From NCBI GenBank assembly GCA_038106185.1, contig JAYODE010000010.1, forward strand, positions 23,303 to 87,302: 64,000 nt of DNA, given 5' to 3'. Made by a program: the position numbers and the translations under genes. The DNA is from UBA4582 sp038106185 (GTDB lineage Bacteria > Pseudomonadota > Gammaproteobacteria > Pseudomonadales > Azotimanducaceae). Shown piece after piece: positions 58,859 to 64,000 of this stretch (position 1 is its first letter; each line of letters opens with the position of its first letter). Under the pieces are notes generated by a model, which made no database searches, was not told the origin of the DNA, and saw nothing but the letters and a program-made list of their open reading frames with translations.

Positions 58859-59726
58859 AAGACAAAAATTGCAAATAACTTTCGGTCAGTATATCGCCCC
58901 ACAGCAAGGCGACCCAGCCGGCAATCGCCAGATAAGGCCCAAAAGGAATGGGTTGGGCCTTGTCTCGACCAAACAGTATCAAGGCGCCACCAATCAGGGC
59001 GCCCGCAAAAGATGACAGGATAATAATGAGCGGCAGACTTTGCCAGCCCAGCCAGGCGCCCAGCATAGCTAACAGTTTGAAATCGCCATAACCCATGCCT
59101 TCACGGCCGGTGAAGAACTTGAAGGCTTGATACACGCACCAGAATATCAAGTAACCAGCAATAGCGCCCCAGACAGCGGCAGTAAGATTAGAAAATAAGC
59201 CAAAGGCGCTGGCAATTAATCCGAGCCAGAGAAATGGCAGAGTGATGTCGTCTGGTAACAATTGGTGGTCGTAATCTATCATTGATAAGGCAATCAATGC
59301 CCAGGTTAAGCAGCAGGCCGCGAGACCGGCAAGTGTAGCGCCAAAGGTGTAGATCACGCAGAGTGTCAACAGCCCGGTGAGCAGCTCAGTCAAGGGGTAG
59401 CGCAGGCTAATGGGGTTCTTGCAGGCTGAACACTTGCCGCGCAGAACGGCATAGCTTAGAACCGGAATATTCTCCCAGGAGCGGATTTTGTGCTCGCAAT
59501 GGGGACAGCGGGATGTCGGAACCACGAGATTGTAGGCTGGCGCCGGCACGGGTTGAGGCTGACCAAGAATGTCGTTGGCCTGTAGTTGCCACTCCCGCTG
59601 CAACATGATGGGTAAGCGATGGACAACGACGTTCAAGAAGCTGCCGACGAGCAAGCCTAAAATCAAACTACAGATGAGTATCAGCAATGGAAATTCAGTC
59701 GCTAGCAGCATTAAATCGTCGGTCAT
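58854..59726 (-). CDS. pilD: Type IV prepilin peptidase and N-methyltransferase PilD
   Basis: PilD cleaves the leader of prepilins and methylates the new N-terminal residue; it serves type IV pili and often type II secretion. The 290 residues have the zinc-type cysteine pairs CPHC and CSAC, and the two catalytic aspartates in MIDYDHQLLPD and GMGYGDFKLL (GxGD). About eight membrane helices are visible. It is the third gene of the leftward pilB-pilC-pilD operon. Confidence 0.95.
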   Translation of the reverse strand: MTDDLMLLATEFPLLILICSLILGLLVGSFLNVVVHRLPIMLQREWQLQANDILGQPQPVPAPAYNLVVPTSRCPHCEHKIRSWENIPVLSYAVLRGKCSACKNPISLRYPLTELLTGLLTLCVIYTFGATLAGLAACCLTWALIALSMIDYDHQLLPDDITLPFLWLGLIASAFGLFSNLTAAVWGAIAGYLIFWCVYQAFKFFTGREGMGYGDFKLLAMLGAWLGWQSLPLIIILSSFAGALIGGALILFGRDKAQPIPFGPYLAIAGWVALLWGDILTESYLQFLSL

Positions 59727-59762
59727 TCTGATGGCTCAGTGAGATAATTGGCTCGGCTAATG

Positions 59763-60992
59763 CTAACCGCCACCGCTGATCGCATCGCCCATGCTAAAGA
59801 TTGGCAGATACATGGCAATAATTAAACCACCGATCACGACTCCAAGAAATGACATGATGATGGGCTCCATCAGGCTCGTCAGTCCGTCGACGGCATTGTC
59901 CACCATTTCCTCGTAGTAGGTTGCCGCTTTGTCGAGCATGCCATCCAGAGCACCCGATTCTTCGCCGATCGCAACCATTTGGATAACCATGTTAGGGAAA
60001 ACGTCGGTTTGTTTCATGGAGTAGTTGAGTTGAATGCCACTGGAAACGTCGGTTTTAATTTTTTTGATGGCGTCAAAGTAAACGACATTGCCAGCGGCGC
60101 CCGCCACTGACTCGAGCGCGTCGACCAGCGGTACGCCAGCGGCGAAGGTCGTTGACAGGGTGCGTGCAAATCGCGCGATACAGGACTTGTCAAGGATGTT
60201 GCCAATCACGGGCATTTTCAGCGAGAAACGCTCCTGTGCATCGCGAAACTTTTTTGAGCGTTTAATGGCTTGCTTGTAGGCGACAACAAACGCGGCAATG
60301 ATGGCGACAACAATGAACCACCACTCCTGCATCCAGCGTGACATGTCTACAACCATTTGAGTGAACTCGGGAAGCTCGGCACCAAAGCCTTGAAAAATTT
60401 CTTCGAATTGAGGAACGACCTTGATTAAAAGAATGCCCGATACAACAGAAGCAACCACCAGTACGGCAATGGGGTAATTCATCGCACTCTTGATTTTCGC
60501 CTTCAGCGCCTCAGTTTTTTCCTTGTATTCGGCCAGGCGGGTGAGCATTGTTTCCAGTGCGCCAGATTGTTCGCCAGCGTCAATCAGGTTGCAGAACAGC
60601 TCGTCAAAATGCTCAGGGTTGGCGCGAATGGCATGCGCGAAGGAGTTGCCCGAGGCTATGTCATCTCGAATTTTGAGGGTTAGGGCGCGCATCGCCGGGT
60701 TATCCATGCCGTCGGCAACTATCTCAAATGATTGCACCAGGGGCACACCTGCCTTCATCATCGTCGCCAGTTGGCGGGTGAATAGCGCTATGTCCCCCGG
60801 AGTGACCTTCTTGCCTGCGTTCAGCAGGCCAGCCAATCCGCCGCCCTTCTTCGACACCTTGGTGGCCGTGATGCCCTGTTTACGCAACTCGGTTTTGGCG
60901 ATCGTCGCATTGGTGCTGGTGATCTCGCCTCTGGTCTTACGACCGGACTTGTCTTTTCCTTCCCAGGCAAATATAGAGCTGGCTGCTGCCAT
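59763..60992 (-). CDS. pilC: Type IV pilus inner-membrane platform protein PilC
   Basis: PilC is the inner-membrane platform on which the PilB and PilT motors act. The protein has two GspF domains (about 70-195 and 275-395) with three membrane helices. Typical motifs are FTRQLATMMKAGVPLVQSFEI and ARTLSTTFAAGVPLVDALE. The ATG at 60992 (MAAASSIFAWEG, 409 residues) has AAGGA six bases upstream; the ATG at 60998 would touch that site. It follows pilB by 20 bp. Confidence 0.95.
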   Translation of the reverse strand: MAAASSIFAWEGKDKSGRKTRGEITSTNATIAKTELRKQGITATKVSKKGGGLAGLLNAGKKVTPGDIALFTRQLATMMKAGVPLVQSFEIVADGMDNPAMRALTLKIRDDIASGNSFAHAIRANPEHFDELFCNLIDAGEQSGALETMLTRLAEYKEKTEALKAKIKSAMNYPIAVLVVASVVSGILLIKVVPQFEEIFQGFGAELPEFTQMVVDMSRWMQEWWFIVVAIIAAFVVAYKQAIKRSKKFRDAQERFSLKMPVIGNILDKSCIARFARTLSTTFAAGVPLVDALESVAGAAGNVVYFDAIKKIKTDVSSGIQLNYSMKQTDVFPNMVIQMVAIGEESGALDGMLDKAATYYEEMVDNAVDGLTSLMEPIIMSFLGVVIGGLIIAMYLPIFSMGDAISGGG

Positions 60993-61012
60993 AATCATTC
61001 CTTCAGTATGCT

Positions 61013-62728
61013 TTAGTGGCCGGAGGTAACCCGGTCAACTTCTTCAAGGCTTGTAAGCCCATTCTTGACCTTTATCAGCGCCGACTGGAATATGTTGTTA
61101 AACCCTTCTTCCTTGCAGACCTCGGCAATATCAATAGAGTTGCCGTCCTCCATGATAATTTTGGATATGCGTGGTGTGATCTTCACGACCTCGTATATTC
61201 CAACTCGACCCTTATAGCCGCCAGTGCATTTGGAACAGCCAACGGGTCCATAAACGTCGAATCCTGTTTCCAGATCAGCCTCTGTAAAGCCCTTCTCAAG
61301 CAATGCCTTCCTGGGCACTTCGATTTTCTTTTTGCAGTCGCAGAGCTTGCGCGCCAGACGTTGAGCGATAATCAGATTGATGGAGGTTGCCAGGTTAAAT
61401 GCGGGTACCCCCATATTGCGCAATCGCGTAATGGTTTCCGGCGCGCTATTGGTATGCAGAGTTGACATGACCATGTGACCCGTCTGCGCGGCCTTGATGG
61501 AGATGCTGGCAGTTTCCAGATCGCGAATCTCGCCGACCATGATGATGTCCGGGTCCTGACGCAAAAAGGAGCGCAATGCCTCACCAAAATCCAAGCCGAC
61601 TTTAACGTTGACGGGGCACTGGTTGATGCCCTCGAGATTGATTTCAACAGGATCTTCCGCAGTTGAAATATTCAGCTCTGGCGTATTCAGAATATTCAAA
61701 CCTGTATACAGTGAAACGGTTTTGCCGCTACCTGTAGGACCGGTCACCAGGAACATGCCCTGTGGCTTGTGCAAGGCTTCCAGATAAAGTTTTTTCTGGT
61801 CCGCTTCGTAACCCAGTGCGTCGATACCCATCTTGGCGCTGCTGGGGTCGAGAATACGCAGGCAGATTTTCTCGCCAAACAAAACCGGTAAGGTATTGAC
61901 TCGAAAGTCGATGGCTTTGGTTTTGGATACCTTGAGCTTGATACGACCATCCTGCGGGACTCGACGCTCGGAGATATCCATCTGCGACATAACCTTCAGA
62001 CGGGCTGAAATCCGTGGGGCCAGATTGACCGGTGGCTGAGCCACTTCGTGAAGTATGCCGTCAGTGCGAAACCTGACCTTGTAGGATTTTTCAAAGGGCT
62101 CGAAATGCAGGTCTGAGGAACCCAGGCGAATAGCGTCCATTAGCATCTTGTTGATAAAGCGCACCACCGGCGTGTCATCAATGGCAGTGCCTTGATCTTC
62201 CTCCTCTTTACCACCGCTTTCCTGGGCCGACTCCATGTCAAGGTCAACATCTTCCTTGCCGAGATCGCCCAGCCCACCCCCTTCCTGTGATTCCAGAAAT
62301 GCATCGATAAAGGCGGACAGTTGATTTTCATCGACCAGCACCTCTTCGGTAGAGATCCCCGTCTGGAATTTGATCTCGTCCAGACCCTTGCGGTTGGTGG
62401 GGTCTGAGACCGCGACAAACAATCGATTACCGCGGTGAAACACCGGAATGGCATGGTTGGCGCGAATCAGCTTCTCGTCAACGAGATTTTTTGGAATCGA
62501 GTCCAGATCCAGCGCCGAAATATCCAGCAATGGCGTGCCGAACTCTTCCGAGGCAGAATTGGCGATATCCTGGGCGCTCACCAATTTTTTTTGTACCAGG
62601 TGAGTGACAAACGGTACACGGGTCTTGGCAGCTTCCTGAGAAGCCGAGCGAGCGGTGGCGTCATCCAGCAGCTTATCCTCCACCAGTCGCCTGGCAAGCC
62701 CGCTCAATTGTAAAGGGTTTGCTGCCAT
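61013..62728 (-). CDS. pilB: Type IV pilus assembly ATPase PilB
   Basis: PilB is the hexameric ATPase that extends the pilus. From the ATG at 62728 (AAGGA 5 bases upstream) there are 571 residues; an upstream ATG at 62746 is less well placed. It has an N-terminal MshEN-type domain (SGLARRLVEDKLLDD ... FVTHLVQKKLVS, by its edges), Walker A GPTGSGKT, Asp box AEDPVE, Walker B IIMVGEIRD and a tetracysteine zinc site (CDCKKK, CSKC). MshEN domains can bind c-di-GMP; whether this one does is not shown. Retraction ATPase genes are not in the window. Confidence 0.95.
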   Translation of the reverse strand: MAANPLQLSGLARRLVEDKLLDDATARSASQEAAKTRVPFVTHLVQKKLVSAQDIANSASEEFGTPLLDISALDLDSIPKNLVDEKLIRANHAIPVFHRGNRLFVAVSDPTNRKGLDEIKFQTGISTEEVLVDENQLSAFIDAFLESQEGGGLGDLGKEDVDLDMESAQESGGKEEEDQGTAIDDTPVVRFINKMLMDAIRLGSSDLHFEPFEKSYKVRFRTDGILHEVAQPPVNLAPRISARLKVMSQMDISERRVPQDGRIKLKVSKTKAIDFRVNTLPVLFGEKICLRILDPSSAKMGIDALGYEADQKKLYLEALHKPQGMFLVTGPTGSGKTVSLYTGLNILNTPELNISTAEDPVEINLEGINQCPVNVKVGLDFGEALRSFLRQDPDIIMVGEIRDLETASISIKAAQTGHMVMSTLHTNSAPETITRLRNMGVPAFNLATSINLIIAQRLARKLCDCKKKIEVPRKALLEKGFTEADLETGFDVYGPVGCSKCTGGYKGRVGIYEVVKITPRISKIIMEDGNSIDIAEVCKEEGFNNIFQSALIKVKNGLTSLEEVDRVTSGH

Positions 62729-62829
62729 CTCTATCCTTGTCTGCATTGGGTCGAACTACCCTCGACCAACTGACTAACTGCCATCTCGCAAGCCACTGAC
62801 GCCATTCACCAAAGTCGGTTCGCTGGAGT

Positions 62830-62877
62830 GACTTTCCGAACGACTTTCCGAACGACTACAGGAACGGCTATCGGAAC
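62830..62877. repeat. 12-bp tandem repeat upstream of pilB, four copies
   Basis: Two perfect copies of GACTTTCCGAAC (62830-62841, 62842-62853) are followed in register by variants GACTACAGGAAC (62854) and GGCTATCGGAAC (62866). The last five to six bases of the unit are the most conserved. The array lies about 100 bp before the pilB start, in the likely pilBCD promoter or leader. Confidence 0.9.
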
Positions 62878-63037
62878 GACCAAAGTCAAAAGTTTACCTG
62901 CGAAGCCATATTGTGTCGATAGGTAAGCAATAATGACTGAAAAGTAATTAAAAGTAACTATTATCGAGTGCTTGATGTGTATAGGCAGCGAGTTCGGGTA
63001 TTTTTTGAAGGATTTCTGGTCAACAACTGACACATCT

Positions 63038-63052
63038 GGTCACTTTATGACC
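63038..63052. promoter_or_regulatory. Inverted repeat, possible enhancer site for pilA activator
   Basis: GGTCA-CTTTA-TGACC is an interrupted palindrome about 85-100 bp upstream of the sigma-54 promoter, the usual distance for an enhancer-binding protein such as PilR. A related half-site (GGTCAACAACTGAC) lies just to the left. No PilR consensus can be proved from this alone. Confidence 0.35.
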
Positions 63053-63137
63053 GATCAGGACTGGACTGGATAAGGGATGAGCCATTCTCGGCAGGACACA
63101 GGGCCGAAATTAGCGCTTTTGTTCACCTTTTGTAACC

Positions 63138-63153
63138 TGGCATGGTAATTGCC
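63138..63153 (+). promoter_or_regulatory. Sigma-54 promoter of pilA
   Basis: TGGCATGGTAATTGCC fits the -24/-12 consensus TGGCAC-N5-TTGC: the invariant GG and GC have the right spacing and only one position differs. Transcription would begin near 63164. pilA genes of Pseudomonas and relatives are driven by RpoN with PilSR. The site is itself part of an inverted repeat (TGGCA...TGCCA). Confidence 0.85.
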
Positions 63154-63163
63154 ATGTAATAGC

Positions 63164-63185
63164 CAGACTGCTTGCAGACTGCTTG
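63164..63185 (+). repeat. 11-bp direct duplication at the pilA transcription start
   Basis: CAGACTGCTTG occurs twice in tandem (63164-63174, 63175-63185), beginning right at the predicted pilA transcription start. It is the smallest of the intergenic duplications in this window. Function unknown. Confidence 0.8.
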
Positions 63186-63234
63186 TAGGGTGCTCAAGGC
63201 TAAGTCTAAGTTTAGATCCATGTATTACGAGCTT

Positions 63235-63282
63235 AAACTGAAGATCAAACTGAAGCTCAAACTGAAGATCAAGCCGAAGAGT
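63235..63282 (+). repeat. 12-bp tandem repeat in the pilA leader
   Basis: AAACTGAAGATC (63235-63246), AAACTGAAGCTC (63247-63258) and AAACTGAAGATC (63259-63270) are followed by a diverged copy AAGCCGAAGAGT (63271-63282). The array lies inside the predicted untranslated leader of pilA mRNA. It is A- and G-rich on the coding strand and so likely unstructured in RNA. Confidence 0.9.
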
Positions 63283-63321
63283 AATCAGTCAAAAACATTA
63301 TGATAACCGGAGCTAGTGCAC

Positions 63322-63780
63322 ATGAATAAACAATTGCAAAAGGGTTTTACCTTAATAGAACTGATGATCGTGGTTGCGATCATCGGGATTTTGGCAGCAG
63401 TCGCGTTGCCTGCATATCAGGACTATATCAAGACGGCCAATATGGCGCGGGTGACCAGTAACTATGAAGAAGCGGTTCGTGTAACCAAGGCAACCTTTTC
63501 CAAGGGCGCGACTCGGCGGGCCTTGGGCCTCACAGATGATGTGCCGACTACAGCAGCTGATTGGATTCTTGTCTATGGACCCACTGCGCTGGCGCCGGGT
63601 GGTGGTTCTGCCTACCTTGATGGAGCAGCTGATCCCACGACAGGCGCTATCGGTGTCGTGTTAGTGAGTTCAAGCACTACTGGCGACGTTATTCTCACAA
63701 TGCCCGATTATGCTGATCTTGGTGCCCTTCCTGCTGCTAAAAAGACGGCGACTATCACTGCTGCTGAATGGGGTGGCTAG
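63322..63780 (+). CDS. pilA: Type IV major pilin-like protein PilA
   Basis: PilA subunits polymerise into the type IV pilus used for twitching, adhesion or DNA uptake. From the ATG at 63322 (GGAG 9 bases upstream) there are 152 residues. The class III leader MNKQLQKG is cut before Phe9, with Glu5 of the mature chain (FTLIELMIVVAIIGILAAVA) present. The globular part is rich in Thr, Ala and Gly. There is no cysteine anywhere, so the usual C-terminal disulfide loop of PilA is absent. It is divergent from pilBCD and has its own terminator. It could be a minor pilin, but its strong regulation favours the major one. Confidence 0.92.
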   Translation: MNKQLQKGFTLIELMIVVAIIGILAAVALPAYQDYIKTANMARVTSNYEEAVRVTKATFSKGATRRALGLTDDVPTTAADWILVYGPTALAPGGGSAYLDGAADPTTGAIGVVLVSSSTTGDVILTMPDYADLGALPAAKKTATITAAEWGG

Positions 63781-63829
63781 TTAACGGCTTCCTCAAATGC
63801 AGAAGCTGTTAGTCTAGTCTGCATATAAA

Positions 63830-63861
63830 AACCGGCCGAACTTTGTTTGGTCGGTTTTTTT
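63830..63861 (+). terminator. Intrinsic terminator of pilA
   Basis: AACCGGCCGAAC (63830-63841), loop TTT, GTTTGGTCGGTT (63845-63856) form a 12-bp stem with two G-U pairs, continuing into a run of seven T (63855-63861). It lies about 50 bp after the pilA stop. This is the clearest intrinsic terminator in the window. Confidence 0.92.
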
Positions 63862-63940
63862 GTGAGTTCGAGGTTAAGACTGGCATTAAGCTTAGTCCAG
63901 CCATAATGACAATTGGATGAGGCTACTGGAAACAGGACCT

Positions 63941-64000
63941 ATGTATCTAGAAAACCAAAATGAAAAAATATCCGCCATATCAGAGCAGATAAACCTTGTG
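63941..64000 (+). CDS. Possible start of a further gene (partial)
   Basis: After the pilA terminator an ATG at 63941 with AGGA close upstream opens a frame of 20 codons that is still open at the window edge (MYLENQNEKISAISEQINLV). The residues are hydrophilic, and I recognise no family. In relatives further pilus or glycosylation genes, or unrelated genes, follow pilA. The fragment is too short to assign. Confidence 0.35.
   Translation, partial: MYLENQNEKISAISEQINLV

Larger units (their letters stand above)
62729..63321. other. Divergent pilB / pilA regulatory region
   Basis: This spacer of almost 600 bp holds, left to right, a 12-bp tandem repeat (62830-62877), an AT-rich part, an inverted repeat (63038-63052), a sigma-54 promoter (63138-63153), an 11-bp duplication (63164-63185) and a second 12-bp repeat (63235-63282). 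No tRNA and no credible small gene is seen. A 75-codon frame on the minus strand (63033 to 62806) is formed partly by the repeat and is not called. Confidence 0.7.

Noticed and set aside
62806..63033. 75-codon minus-strand frame upstream of pilB with a hydrophobic stretch
   Set aside because: Part of its product is created by the 12-bp tandem repeat, the start is a GTG without a clear ribosome site, and nothing marks it as a gene.
63883..63897. Second sigma-54-like site (TGGCATTAAGCTTAG) before the final partial frame
   Set aside because: The -12 half reads TTAG instead of TTGC, so the invariant GC is missing.

Overview
The window is a contiguous stretch of the core chromosome of a Gram-negative gammaproteobacterium. 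Evidence for this is an outer membrane (lptABC, mlaFEDCB, lpxC, lpoA, dolP), a cytochrome bc1 complex, sigma-54, type IV pili, and gene order matching the Pseudomonas/Cellvibrio side of the class (gatCAB | mreBCD-maf-rng-yhdP; lptCAB-rpoN-hpf-ptsN-rapZ-ptsO; mla-ibaG-murA-hisGD; zapE-rplM-rpsI-petABC-sspAB; rnpB-mraZ-dcw-lpxC-dciA-M23-secA-argJ; yacG-coaE-pilDCB | pilA). One run of exactly 100 N (21005-21104) marks a scaffold join, so this is a draft assembly. I see no insertion sequences, prophage, CRISPR arrays or tRNA genes.

Layout. 1-2974 (-): gatCAB for tRNA-dependent amidation, gatB running off the left edge. 3300-12770 (+): mreBCD, maf, rng, yhdP and a Nit-type amidohydrolase. 12767-20898 (-): darP, mgtE, the nitrogen phosphotransferase genes ptsO/rapZ/ptsN, hpf, rpoN and lptBAC. 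20899-21433: a repeat-rich intergenic region with the assembly gap. 21434-34232 (+): the Mla phospholipid transporter, ibaG, murA, hisGD, zapE, ribosomal proteins L13/S9, the bc1 complex and sspAB. 34328-37124 (-): dolP, yraN, lpoA, divergent from rsmI and the RNase P RNA (+). 38845-52287 (+): the division and cell wall (dcw) cluster from its mra promoter to lpxC. 52429-52872 (-): a DciA-type DUF721 protein. 52915-57913 (+): M23 peptidase, secA, argJ. 57990-62728 (-): yacG, coaE, pilDCB. 63322-63780 (+): pilA with a sigma-54 promoter, then a clear terminator and the start of one more reading frame.

Most of the window serves one theme: building and dividing a diderm envelope (shape, peptidoglycan, LPS, phospholipid traffic, secretion), plus translation and respiration. 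No gene cassette of unknown function stands out. The unusual observations are architectural. (i) The dcw cluster lacks murF, mraY, murG and ddl at three junctions that are nevertheless tightly coupled. (ii) Other genes usual in these neighbourhoods are also absent (kdsD/kdsC, diaA, tldD/pmbA). (iii) Many intergenic regions carry short tandem repeats of 11-17 bp whose units are unrelated to each other, one of them lying across the assembly gap. (iv) Several regulatory sites can be read directly: a four-box MraZ operator, a sigma-54 pilA promoter, and a terminator-like hairpin in the pet leader.
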